From JAFGHJ01 sp964523975 (GTDB lineage Bacteria; Hydrothermota; UBA3072), in assembly GCA_964523975.1 (NCBI GenBank), contig CAZGBM010000002.1:1-64000 (forward strand): 64,000 bases of DNA. Reading direction: 5' to 3'. Numbering within the stretch: the stretch's first letter is position 1; every line of letters begins with the position of its first letter. The position numbers were made by a program, and so were the translations under genes. The notes under the pieces are model-generated. The model saw only the letters and a list, made by a program, of their open reading frames with translations. It ran no database searches and was not told where the DNA came from. Shown one piece after another: positions 9,001-16,572 of the stretch.

Positions 9001-9588
9001 TTCTCTTTCTGCTCTTCTTAATTCGAGGGTAATATCATGCAGATCTTCAGGCTTTTTTTCCAGTATCTTTTTAAACACCTTCATCGTCTCTTCGCTTCTT
9101 CTTCCCTCGTTCATTACGGCAAAAAGGTAAAGATGGGTAAAGTCCCTCTGGTTAAATTCCGTTTTGTTATCAAGGATATTTTTAACAACCTGCTCTTCTC
9201 TATTAATAAAAGCTCCCTTGCTTTCTTCGCTAAGGTCCCTGAAAAGATCGTAAACTCCCTCGAAATCCATTTTCTCCGCCCATTTCTCCATAAGATATTC
9301 GGCCAACCGGTCTGGCTTGCCTCTCCCGTAAAACAAATCCTCTACTTCTCCAATAACTTTTTTCTTAGCTTCAAGAGAAAGAGCCGCTCCTTTCTCTGCC
9401 CAGACAATTACTTCATTTAATTTATCTATGGCATGGTATGTGTGCATAATCTCAAGAATGAGTGGAAGATCTGAATTATCCTCTCTTAAAGCATTTTGTA
9501 ATATCTTAACGGCTTTGAGAGATTCTCCTTTCGCTGCTACCCTTCGGGCTTTATCAATTACATTAGAGTGATCACTAAAATTAAACAT
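6031..9588 (-). CDS. Very large TPR-repeat protein
   Basis: This 1185-residue protein is built almost wholly of degenerate TPR helices, for example HYSEAASKLREAVKVSSEL, ERYSEGLREFLSAVSLVAD, EFDKAEKYYKEAIDEDPER and NIDKAVSCLDETFRQKPSM. There is no signal peptide, membrane segment or enzymatic motif. It is the first gene of the operon with the 374- and 96-residue proteins, and a promoter at 9601-9628 sits only about 6 nt from the expected transcription start to its ATG. No Shine-Dalgarno sequence is seen, so its mRNA is probably near-leaderless. Function is unknown; a large protein scaffold is an inference from the repeats. Confidence 0.88.
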   Translation of the reverse strand: MFNFSDHSNVIDKARRVAAKGESLKAVKILQNALREDNSDLPLILEIMHTYHAIDKLNEVIVWAEKGAALSLEAKKKVIGEVEDLFYGRGKPDRLAEYLMEKWAEKMDFEGVYDLFRDLSEESKGAFINREEQVVKNILDNKTEFNQRDFTHLYLFAVMNEGRRSEETMKVFKKILEKKPEDLHDITLELRRAERENYGDANLKLGLGEFLLKDKHYSEAASKLREAVKVSSELQDGVIVLLSPYSKESKDVLDYLSELLIETGKDERALNLIEEFEVDDAIKKYQMMVKKDPGNPIIHKQLAEAYIKKERYSEGLREFLSAVSLVADEGIGKKVKELEKKLPEEIDNFLNMASVYSALGWKEEVVRLLEKAFELSPTSSTTILENLNQMFEGKELPSTGLLLKARLLSREGDTEAALQIYKEMSLDSEKTEQIKEELKKFKKENPVSTEGEIISLMLQIPEKPEEIAQKVNLIIGEETDYIPVMLTEFDKRVKSKPEFTEQFLKFYKNLDRKEFPPFTYPFALAELYRLAEEFDKAEKYYKEAIDEDPERFKFILTYLQAYRDEPRIRKLLSALYFHKGEYEKGCREIENAAREFTDYVGEVTSFLIGEVKKRKDNEIISKTLTKILIQNNYYEEAIKWGSQVLESLELEEQPELMLSLARANAKIGKLSNAAGLVRRAIGLDDSLSEQAIEVLEEIKKEGSAEYETLMTLYKLYRETGNIDKAVSCLDETFRQKPSMVEVMQEECEKLVDIAPIHAALRIFYGKVKLHKEDLSGIEEIEKGIRFDPKLKILAVEALEKFEDPNIEKNIVVLRADIEKDLGHVDKALEYFIEAYWENEEKRDSVVKEINGLLPKVELSTELVGKLLKIYANEERNAPLVGIVEDFFDGSEEKGQYLLREIESLFSGKLPLPLRIILVKIRYQVGDRQKSKVEMEELLNEYPEVAEKLKEFIEPGDVEMVPLLVRISLALSDWDTAINYIKKIETKEQLPLYEQLLEKNSDKEDVVAEGAYLYFVSGNLEKAGFYLGKLKEPGSKEKVLLWFLGKKSKVSVKEIEEVKKQVLLDKIKMTDSAEERAYLYLKLKEFDKAYEETKKLDKEKEQILLSVIQEETKDYWGAYQRLSRLENKDVFAERRALLAFHSGNTELALSLLSKTEMEPAKKNSYISVMLREATEKYRRIRPLIRR

Positions 9589-9600
9589 AACTTAAATTAA

Positions 9601-9628
9601 AATATAACAAAAACGAAAAGTAAGTCAA
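9601..9628 (-). promoter_or_regulatory. Promoter of the TPR operon
   Basis: On the minus strand TTGACT (9628-9623) and TATATT (9606-9601) are separated by 16 bp. The expected start of transcription is about 6 nt before the ATG at 9588, which predicts a near-leaderless message. Confidence 0.65.
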
Positions 9629-9654
9629 GAGTTATTTACTATACTACATTGTAC

Positions 9655-9735
9655 CCCAAAGTCCAAACATTAAGTATCAAAATTTAAAAATGCAAACCAA
9701 AGTTCAAAAACTAATTAAAAAAATAAAGGAACAAC
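9655..9735. repeat. Intergenic AT-rich phrase repeat
   Basis: A stretch of words of the form AAAATTYAAAAATGCAAA and AAAGTTCAAAAACTAATT lies between the NifU-like gene and the TPR operon. Similar words form the left part of the 210-bp dispersed element at 36115 and 53788. Confidence 0.45.
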
Positions 9736-9755
9736 TAATAACAAAAAGGTTCACT

Positions 9756-9977
9756 TTAAGTTATAACCTTTTTGATTTCGGGTATTTTTGCCTTTAAAGC
9801 TTTCTCGACAAATCCCTTCAATGTCATTTGAGCCATCGGACAACCTCCGCAAGCGCCTGTAAGTTGCAATTTTACCGTTCCGTCATTAGATACGCTCAAC
9901 AATTTTACGTCTCCACCGTGACTTTTAAGGTACGGTTTAATGTCGTTGGCTAAAACTTTTTTTACTTTTTCTTCCAA
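9756..9977 (-). CDS. NifU-like Fe-S scaffold/carrier domain protein
   Basis: This 73-residue protein equals the C-terminal domain of NifU / the NfuA core. It has YLKSHGGDVKLLSV and the cluster-binding TGACGGCPMAQMTLK, with the CxxC that holds a [4Fe-4S] or [2Fe-2S] cluster between two monomers. It acts in assembly or delivery of Fe-S clusters in the cytoplasm. The start is a TTG at 9977, 4 nt after GGGAGGA; there is no in-frame ATG nearby. It stands alone with its own promoter (10013-10041). Confidence 0.9.
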   Translation of the reverse strand: MEEKVKKVLANDIKPYLKSHGGDVKLLSVSNDGTVKLQLTGACGGCPMAQMTLKGFVEKALKAKIPEIKKVIT

Positions 9978-10012
9978 TTTTCCTCCCTAACCTATTTAAG
10001 GTCATATACTTT

Positions 10013-10041
10013 AGTATAACAAATAAGTTGACTCAAGTCAA
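10013..10041 (-). promoter_or_regulatory. Promoter of the NifU-like gene
   Basis: On the minus strand TTGACT (10041-10036) and TATACT (10018-10013) are 17 bp apart. The spacer contains the inverted pair TTGACT-TGAGTCAA, a 7-bp palindromic match that could be an operator. Confidence 0.65.
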
Positions 10042-10120
10042 GTGATTCTGCGAACCAGTTTATTGGTAAAATTGGTTAAGAGGAAAACTACAAGATTTAT
10101 GTATTTTAGGATGGTTTTAT

Positions 10121-10154
10121 GCGAAAAGTAAAAGGCGAACAACTAATAGCTTAG
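10121..10154. repeat. Intergenic phrase repeat (AAAAGGCGAAC type)
   Basis: This stretch (AAAAGGCGAACAACTAATAG and following TTAG) closely matches 41281-41315 (AAAAGGCGAACCACTAAGAG and following TTTAG). More distant relatives are at 61773-61810 and 62843-62879. Confidence 0.55.
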
Positions 10155-10189
10155 GGGTGTTGTGTGTCTAGGGTATTCTTCTCTTATTC

Positions 10190-10217
10190 TTGACATATTC
10201 GTGTTTTTGGTTATAGT
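10190..10217 (+). promoter_or_regulatory. Promoter of ugd
   Basis: TTGACA (10190-10195) and TATAGT (10212-10217) are separated by 16 bp. The gene starts 44 bp further on behind GGAGGAAAAGT. Confidence 0.65.
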
Positions 10218-10261
10218 TATTTTGTTTTTGAGCAAAATTTGAGCAAAAATGGAGGAAAAGT

Positions 10262-11563
10262 ATGAAAATTTGTGTTATAGGTACCGGATATGTAGGATTG
10301 GTGGTTGGAACAGGCCTCTCCGAGACCGGGAATAAAGTTATCTGTGTAGATAGTGATGAAGAAAAAATACAAAAATTAAAAAACAATATAGTACCAATTT
10401 ATGAGCCTGGGCTGGAAGAACTAATTAAGAGAAATCAAAGAGAATATCGTCTTTCTTTCTCCACATCAGTTAAAGATGCCGTTTCGATTTCGGATATTAT
10501 TTTTATTGCCGTCGGGACCCCGGAAAAGGAAGACGGATCTGTAGATTTATCTCATGTATATGCTATTGCCGAAGAAATTGGGGAAGCAATGGGCAGTGAG
10601 CATAAAATTATAATTAACAAGAGTACTGTACCTGTAGGAACAGCGAGAGAAGTCGAGAAAAAAATAAAAAGTAAAACCAAAGCAAGTTTTGACGTTATTT
10701 CCAATCCCGAATTTTTAAAAGAGGGTAGTGCCGTTCAGGATTTTATGAAGCCGGATAGAATTATAATAGGGATGGATAATAAAAAAGTAGCCGAAAAAAT
10801 AATGGAGCTTTATGAACCTTTCGTAAGAACCGGAAACCCGATTATTGTTATGGGAATCGAGAGTGCTGAGATGACGAAATATGCAAGTAATACGATGCTC
10901 GCAAGCAGAATATCTTTTATGAACGAAATAGCAAATCTTTGCGAGAAAGTGGGAGCTGATGTTGAAGAAGTTAGAATAGGTATGGGAAAAGATCCGAGAA
11001 TCGGGTCAAAATTTCTTTTTCCTGGAATTGGCTATGGAGGGTCATGTTTCCCTAAAGACGTTAAAGGGTTGGTTCAAAAAGGGAAACAATATGGGCTCCC
11101 GATGAAATTCTGTGAAGGCGTAGATTTCGTGAACGAATCTCAGAAAAAATTAATCGTAAAAAAAATAAAAGCAAGGTTCAATAAACTGAAAGGGAAAAAA
11201 ATGGCAATTTGGGGTTTATCTTTCAAGCCTCAAACTGACGATATGAGAGAGGCCCCTTCTGTTGTTACATTAAACCTTCTTCTTTCCGAGGGAGTTCATA
11301 TAAGTGCGTATGACCCTCAAGCTATGGAAAATGCAAAGGAAATTTTCGGAGACAGAATAAAATACTGTGCTACGCCATACGATTGTTTAAAAGGAGCCGA
11401 AGCTCTTATCGTTCTTACAGAGTGGAATGAGTTTAGAAATCCGGATTTCGAGAAAATCGGCAACCTGATGGCAGGGAAGCTGATATTTGATGGCAGAAAC
11501 ATCTATGACCCTGTCAGGGTAAAAGATTCGGGATTCGAGTATTACGGAATAGGTAGAGGTTAA
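10262..11563 (+). CDS. ugd: UDP-glucose 6-dehydrogenase
   Basis: This 433-residue NAD-dependent enzyme oxidises UDP-glucose to UDP-glucuronate for polysaccharide synthesis. The N-terminal Rossmann motif GTGYVGLVVGTGLSE binds NAD. The catalytic cysteine sits in GYGGSCFPKDV, near residue 262, and the C-terminal SFKPQTDDMREAPS motif is also present. Length is normal for the family. It is convergent with the BY-kinase gene (4-bp overlap of 3' ends), another exopolysaccharide function, so the two probably serve the same surface polymer. UDP-mannuronate or other UDP-sugar dehydrogenases share the fold, so substrate is likely but not certain. Confidence 0.92.
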   Translation: MKICVIGTGYVGLVVGTGLSETGNKVICVDSDEEKIQKLKNNIVPIYEPGLEELIKRNQREYRLSFSTSVKDAVSISDIIFIAVGTPEKEDGSVDLSHVYAIAEEIGEAMGSEHKIIINKSTVPVGTAREVEKKIKSKTKASFDVISNPEFLKEGSAVQDFMKPDRIIIGMDNKKVAEKIMELYEPFVRTGNPIIVMGIESAEMTKYASNTMLASRISFMNEIANLCEKVGADVEEVRIGMGKDPRIGSKFLFPGIGYGGSCFPKDVKGLVQKGKQYGLPMKFCEGVDFVNESQKKLIVKKIKARFNKLKGKKMAIWGLSFKPQTDDMREAPSVVTLNLLLSEGVHISAYDPQAMENAKEIFGDRIKYCATPYDCLKGAEALIVLTEWNEFRNPDFEKIGNLMAGKLIFDGRNIYDPVRVKDSGFEYYGIGRG

Positions 11564-13707
11564 CCCTCTTTTTTCCCCGGTTTATTATGGTAGTAGTAAT
11601 ATCCGTAATAATATCCGTAATATCCGTATTCTTTATTTATATCAACTTTATTGAGTACGTACCCGAGTGCCTTAATTGAAAGCTGTTTCAGAAGTTCGGA
11701 AGTTTGAGCTATTATATGGCGACTGGTTTCTCCGTAGGCAGCAACCAGTAATGTTTCTTCGACTTCAGCAGCCAATATTCTACTGTCGCTTACTGTCATT
11801 AAAGGCGGAGAATCAAGAAGTACTATATCATATTCTGTTTTCCATTTGTTCAGAAGTTCTCTCGCCCTATCCGAGTCCAATAATTCCGAAGGGTTAGGCG
11901 GTATTTTACCCGATGGAATGATTTTTAAGCCGTTTACGACAAACGGCTGTATATCATGTTCTTCATTTATGAGTAACTCGGTAAGACCTTTTTTCATTGT
12001 TATTCCCAGATATTTTTCTATTGCGGGTCTTCTAAGATCAGTATCGACAAGAAGAACATTCTTACCGGAGGACACGAATGAAAAAGCAAGATTGATGGCA
12101 ATCATTGATTTTCCGGAACCGGCGTCAGGGCCGGTGATTAAAATCGTAGAAGGGAATCCTCCGACTCTCGATAATTTAATATTAGCGCGGAGGCTTCTAA
12201 AGGCTTCTGCAATATGGCTTCTCGATTCTATTTCTGTAAATACATAGAGGTTTTCCTTGGAATTATTTTTGTCTTTTTTATCGTTTTCAATAAGTGGAAT
12301 TCTGCCGAGAATGGGTAATCCCGAGTTTCTGGTAATTTCGAACTCATCTCTGACTGCGGAATCTACATAATCTACGACAAATCCCCCACCTATCCCCAGC
12401 AAAACTCCGAGTATAAGAAACAATATAATTTTCTTGATTTTGGACATTGTGTTCGGCCCACCTGGAACCCGTGCAACCTCAAGTATCGAGATGTCGCCAC
12501 TTTCTCCGACTTCCGAGATTTGAGCCTGCTCTCTTTTTTCGAGGAGCATAAGATATATTTTTGTATTTGCTTCTTTTTCTCTTTCCAACCTGGCGAGTTC
12601 CAGTTCTCTCTTTGGTATTCTGTTAAGTTTAGCCTTGTAATAACGTAAAGCTTCCTCTAAGGCTTCAATTCTGCTCTTGGCGACGGCATAATCGATAGTC
12701 AGATTGACGGATTGTTGCATAAAATCTTCCATCTGGACTAAAGGGTTAATAGTTCCTTCCTTTTGCAGGAGCTCCCTTGCTACCGTGCCCATTTTTTCTT
12801 TTAAAGATTGAATTGAAAAGTCGATTTTCTGTAATTTCTGGTCTTCGGGAGCATATCCCTGAATCAACAGATTCGCTTTTTCGTTTTCCAGAGCCGTGAG
12901 TTGTTTCTTCAAATCTACAAGTACATCGTAAGAGGTTTGCGAAGCTTCCGTAAGTAAATCTCTTTGTTGTTCGTTTAATCTGACTTTTATTGCGGTGAGT
13001 TTCTTCTCCAGTACCTCTCCCTCGATAGATGCTGCTTTCAGCTCCTTTTCTATACCGGACATCTGTTTTATGAATTCGTCTGTCTCGGATGAAATTCCGA
13101 GGATTCCATATTTTTCTTTAAAATTTTTCAATTTCTCTTCCGATTTCTCTAAGTCTTCCCGGAGATTATCTGTCTGTTCTGCAATGAAGTCATATGTGGA
13201 AAGGGCATCTTTTTTCTTGATTTCGATATCGAAATTTCTGTAAGTTTCGGCAAGCCGATTGGCAAATAACTGACTCATATAGGGGTTTGTCTCCGTAACC
13301 TTTATTTCAATGATGCGTGATTCCCCTTTTGCGCTCACTTCGATTCTTCCGTTTTCTATGTCACCCTTAATGCGAGAAAAAACCATTTCTCTATCTCTGA
13401 TTTCCATCTGCTCGAGTTCCTTATCGGTGAAGCTGTTTGCGGTCTTTTCCAGCGCCGGATGACTTTTAATCAGAGATATATGATTTGCAAGTTCTTCTTC
13501 GGTAGGAGATCTGTAATATGTGCTTGTAAAAAGCGATTCCACTCTTTTAACGAGAATTTTGGAAGAGGACGTGAAGTTGGGAGGAGCATAAAAGAAATAA
13601 AAAATTGAGAGAACCAGAGAAACCACGATAATGCCTAATACTATTCCTCGTCTTCTTCTGATTATTCTGAAATAATCTTTGATATCAATTTCATACCCCT
13701 TATTCAT
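11560..13707 (-). CDS. Wzc-type polysaccharide co-polymerase / BY-kinase
   Basis: This 715-residue inner-membrane protein has an N-terminal cytosolic stretch and first transmembrane helix (about residues 20-40, IVLGIIVVSLVLSIFYFF). A Wzz domain with long coiled coils (about 60-420) follows, then a second transmembrane helix (KIILFLILGVLLGIGGG). The C-terminal tyrosine kinase domain has Walker A GPDAGSGKS, Walker A' LLVDTDLRRP and Walker B IVLLDSPP. The C-terminus ends in a tyrosine cluster (GYYGYYYGYYYYHN), the autophosphorylation tail that controls chain length and export. It overlaps pyrE by 4 bp, so it is the last gene of a long operon with pyrimidine genes. Confidence 0.93.
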   Translation of the reverse strand: MNKGYEIDIKDYFRIIRRRRGIVLGIIVVSLVLSIFYFFYAPPNFTSSSKILVKRVESLFTSTYYRSPTEEELANHISLIKSHPALEKTANSFTDKELEQMEIRDREMVFSRIKGDIENGRIEVSAKGESRIIEIKVTETNPYMSQLFANRLAETYRNFDIEIKKKDALSTYDFIAEQTDNLREDLEKSEEKLKNFKEKYGILGISSETDEFIKQMSGIEKELKAASIEGEVLEKKLTAIKVRLNEQQRDLLTEASQTSYDVLVDLKKQLTALENEKANLLIQGYAPEDQKLQKIDFSIQSLKEKMGTVARELLQKEGTINPLVQMEDFMQQSVNLTIDYAVAKSRIEALEEALRYYKAKLNRIPKRELELARLEREKEANTKIYLMLLEKREQAQISEVGESGDISILEVARVPGGPNTMSKIKKIILFLILGVLLGIGGGFVVDYVDSAVRDEFEITRNSGLPILGRIPLIENDKKDKNNSKENLYVFTEIESRSHIAEAFRSLRANIKLSRVGGFPSTILITGPDAGSGKSMIAINLAFSFVSSGKNVLLVDTDLRRPAIEKYLGITMKKGLTELLINEEHDIQPFVVNGLKIIPSGKIPPNPSELLDSDRARELLNKWKTEYDIVLLDSPPLMTVSDSRILAAEVEETLLVAAYGETSRHIIAQTSELLKQLSIKALGYVLNKVDINKEYGYYGYYYGYYYYHNKPGKKEG

Positions 13708-14252
13708 TTTTTCCCACCTCTTTTTGTTAATGTTACTCCTTTTTTACAAAGGTAACACATTTCCGGTTGATAATTTTTAATATGAAGTTTAAAAACGGAT
13801 TCTATTGGGATATCGATTTCTATCTTATCTGAAGACCGATCTATCATTACTACTGCGGACAATATCTTGCCTTTATCGATTGCTTTTATCGTTTCCGCAA
13901 TAGAGTTGCCCGTGGTCAGGATATCATCGACTATTACTATCTTATCCATATCTTTTATTGCAAATTCTCTTTTTAACTCTCTCCCATGTTCTGATCTTTC
14001 GGCGAATGCGCCTCTTTTCCCGGTAATTCTTGCCAGTTCGAAAGCAATGATAGCTCCGCCCAATGTCGGGCCAACAAACCAGTCCGTTTCGGGACTCAAT
14101 TCTTTCATCCTGTTGATGAATGGTTCCGCCAATGCCGGGTTTTCCAGTATGCGCATTTTTTCGATATATTTATCGGAATGTAATCCTGAGGTAAGCAGAA
14201 AATGACCTTCGAGCAAGGCGCCTGCTTCCTCAAGCTTTTTTTTGTAATCCAT
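13704..14252 (-). CDS. pyrE: Orotate phosphoribosyltransferase
   Basis: This 182-residue enzyme joins orotate to PRPP, making OMP. The PRPP motif is IVIVDDILTTGNSIAET, near residue 115, and the GHFLLTSGLHSDKYIEK segment near residue 18 is typical. The ATG at 14252 is preferred over a TTG five codons upstream because it follows GGGGA at normal distance. It overlaps the 3' end of pyrF by 23 bp and the BY-kinase by 4 bp. The C-terminal CYLCKKG segment is a small extra seen in some family members. Confidence 0.93.
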   Translation of the reverse strand: MDYKKKLEEAGALLEGHFLLTSGLHSDKYIEKMRILENPALAEPFINRMKELSPETDWFVGPTLGGAIIAFELARITGKRGAFAERSEHGRELKREFAIKDMDKIVIVDDILTTGNSIAETIKAIDKGKILSAVVMIDRSSDKIEIDIPIESVFKLHIKNYQPEMCYLCKKGVTLTKRGGKK

Positions 14253-14958
14253 CTTTAATTTCCCCAATTATTTTCTCTGCAGCATTACGTATATTTTGGG
14301 CTTTGATGATTGGTCTTCCCACAACCAGATAGTCCGAACCATTCTTTATCGCATCTGTTGGGATAGAGAATCTTTTTTGGTCCTCATTCCCTGCTTCTTC
14401 GGGTCTTATTCCGGGTGTAGCTATGATAAAATCTCTGCCGCAATTCTCTTTGATTATAGTGACTTCTCTAGGAGAAGCCACTACCCCTCTGAGACCCGCG
14501 CTTTTTGCGATAGAAGCCAGGTTCAACACTTCCTCTTTTAAGGTCTTTCCGATGCCCAGTACGTCCTGTAAAAATGCTTCGTCAAGGCTTGTCAGGATTG
14601 TGACTCCCAGTATAACGGGCTTCTCCACTTTTTTATTCCATACGGCTTTTTGCGCCGCTTCCATCATTTCAAAACCTCCGAGAGTGTGCAGAGTCAGGAT
14701 ATCGACTTCCATATCTATTGCGGCATTAACTGCTCCTGAAACGGTATTCGGTATATCGTGTAGCTTTAAATCAAGGAAGACTTTTTTTCCTCTTTTTTTC
14801 AAAATATCGATGACCTGAGGTCCGACTCGAGTAAATAGTTCCAATCCCACTTTGTAGAAACTCACTAAATCTCCCAGTTCTTCAACTATAACCATGCTTT
14901 TTTCGATTGAAGAAACATCTAAAGAAACTATTAAAAAATCCTTTGCCTCTTTTTTCAT
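14230..14958 (-). CDS. pyrF: Orotidine 5'-phosphate decarboxylase
   Basis: This 242-residue TIM-barrel enzyme decarboxylates OMP to UMP, the last step of the pathway. The catalytic array is in VFLDLKLHDIPNTV, near residue 60, with Lys-Asp-Lys-type charges, and the phosphate-binding end has TPGIRPE and YLVVGRPI. Length and motifs match the group I PyrF family. ATGA overlap with pyrD upstream and overlap with pyrE downstream show tight coupling. Confidence 0.94.
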   Translation of the reverse strand: MKKEAKDFLIVSLDVSSIEKSMVIVEELGDLVSFYKVGLELFTRVGPQVIDILKKRGKKVFLDLKLHDIPNTVSGAVNAAIDMEVDILTLHTLGGFEMMEAAQKAVWNKKVEKPVILGVTILTSLDEAFLQDVLGIGKTLKEEVLNLASIAKSAGLRGVVASPREVTIIKENCGRDFIIATPGIRPEEAGNEDQKRFSIPTDAIKNGSDYLVVGRPIIKAQNIRNAAEKIIGEIKDGLQKKA

Positions 14959-15854
14959 TTTTTAATTATATCTCTCAGATTGTTGTATCCTTTCTCTTTC
15001 ATCCAATATGATAAATTATCCAGAATTTCAATCGGTGCAAGGGGATTATTAAAAATGATGCTTCCGAGTTGAACACAGGAGGCCCCGGCAATTAAGTATT
15101 CGATAACGTCTTTATGGTTTGCTATACCTCCCGACCCTATAATGGGTATATCGACCGCATTTTTAATTTTATACACGTTGTATAATGCAAGAGGTTTTAT
15201 GGCAGGTCCGCTTAACCCTCCCGCTATGTTTTTGAATAAAGGTTTTTTTCTATCTATATCTATGACAAGCCCGGGAAAAGTGTTGGACGATGTGACGGCG
15301 GTCGCTCCTCCTTCTTTAGCTGCCTGAGCTGTTTCCTCAATATTGCTGGCGGACGGGGATAGTTTAACGATAATCGGCAATTCGGTTTCATTGCATATCG
15401 CTTTGGTTATCGAGAAGACCATCTTAGGGTCTTTGCCGAAACTATCTCCTCCTTCTCTTATATTTGGGCAGCTGATGTTGACTTCGAGGCCGGCAACATC
15501 TTTGATTCTGGAGGCAATCATAGCGAAATCTTCGATTGTTTCTCCGAACACATTTATAAAAATATGAGTTTTTAATTTTGTTATTTCCGGCAAAACTTCT
15601 TTATTGAAATGTTCAAGCCCTTTGTTTTCCAATCCTATAGAATTGATAATCCCGCAGGATGTTTCTGCAATTCTTGGAGGGGGATTGCCTTCTTTTGGCT
15701 TCAATGAAACGCCCTTACATATAACCCCTCCTAATTTTCCGAAGTCAATTATTCTGGTATATGGTAAGTCCCATACTCCTGAGGCAAGGAGAATAGGATT
15801 CTTTAAACTGAGAGACGCCAGTTTCACCGATAGGTCAATCAAGTTCCACCTCAT
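14955..15854 (-). CDS. pyrD: Dihydroorotate dehydrogenase B, catalytic subunit
   Basis: This 299-residue FMN enzyme is of class 1B. The active-site cysteine is in LEVNISCPNI, near residue 127, where class 2 enzymes have serine. FMN-phosphate loops IIGSGGI and CVQLGS are visible. It oxidises dihydroorotate to orotate and passes electrons to the PyrK subunit, whose gene is directly upstream and overlaps it by 20 bp. This NAD-linked form suits an anaerobe with no quinone dependence. Confidence 0.94.
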   Translation of the reverse strand: MRWNLIDLSVKLASLSLKNPILLASGVWDLPYTRIIDFGKLGGVICKGVSLKPKEGNPPPRIAETSCGIINSIGLENKGLEHFNKEVLPEITKLKTHIFINVFGETIEDFAMIASRIKDVAGLEVNISCPNIREGGDSFGKDPKMVFSITKAICNETELPIIVKLSPSASNIEETAQAAKEGGATAVTSSNTFPGLVIDIDRKKPLFKNIAGGLSGPAIKPLALYNVYKIKNAVDIPIIGSGGIANHKDVIEYLIAGASCVQLGSIIFNNPLAPIEILDNLSYWMKEKGYNNLRDIIKK

Positions 15855-16572
15855 TTAGCGGAAAGACGGGCCCTTCCGTACATACAAGTTTGTATCCGTC
15901 GGTCGTTTTCACCGCGCAGGATTTACATCCTCCTATACCACACCCCATTATTTTTTCTATATATACATAGGATTTTTCGATTTGTTCTTTGGTCAATATA
16001 CTTTTTATGCTTTTAATCATTCCGAGTGGGCCGCAAATGAAAATCTGTTTGCCGTTCAGTTCACCTTTATGTTTTTCTACAAGGTCGGGAACCAATCCTC
16101 CTTTTTCTTCCGTAATGGTTTTTACTTTGAAACCCCGATTCTTAAATTCCCGAATTGATATAAGGTCTTTTTTGCTTTTGGCTCCGTAAAAAAGTATTCC
16201 ACCTTTCATGAAACCCGTCTGATAATAAATCGGAGCAATACCTATTCCTCCGGCTATAAGAACACCCTTGTCAGGAGGGCAAATTTTTTTACCCAGCGGA
16301 CCAAGAACCTTAAGACTATCGCCTTTTTTGACTTCCGATAACAGTTCTGTCCCTTTCCCCGTCACTTTGAAGAGTACGGAAAGAGTTTCTTTGCTTACCT
16401 CGAAAAGGGCAAAAGGACGTGGCAGATACGGGTCAAGCATTGAAAATCCTATCATAATAAAATTTCCACACGCGGCAGATTTATACATTTCTCTATCCGT
16501 CAGCGTGACTTTATGATAAGATCCAAGTTTTTTATTTTCGAGTACCGGTAGTATCCTGAACGTAGTGGCCAT
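15835..16572 (-). CDS. pyrK: Dihydroorotate dehydrogenase B, electron transfer subunit
   Basis: This 245-residue protein of the ferredoxin-NADP reductase family has an FAD domain (DPYLPRPFALFEV), an NAD domain (LIAGGIGIAPIYY) and a C-terminal [2Fe-2S] site (MGCGIGGCKSCAVK, then LVCTEGPVF). It transfers electrons from PyrD to NAD. The gene starts inside the end of the TPR lipoprotein gene (41-bp overlap) and ends inside pyrD, so this is one translational chain. Confidence 0.94.
   Translation of the reverse strand: MATTFRILPVLENKKLGSYHKVTLTDREMYKSAACGNFIMIGFSMLDPYLPRPFALFEVSKETLSVLFKVTGKGTELLSEVKKGDSLKVLGPLGKKICPPDKGVLIAGGIGIAPIYYQTGFMKGGILFYGAKSKKDLISIREFKNRGFKVKTITEEKGGLVPDLVEKHKGELNGKQIFICGPLGMIKSIKSILTKEQIEKSYVYIEKIMGCGIGGCKSCAVKTTDGYKLVCTEGPVFPLNEVELD

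Noticed and set aside
6425..9420. Several open frames on the plus strand opposite the large TPR gene
   Set aside because: All lack conserved motifs and follow from the codon pattern of the minus-strand TPR protein.
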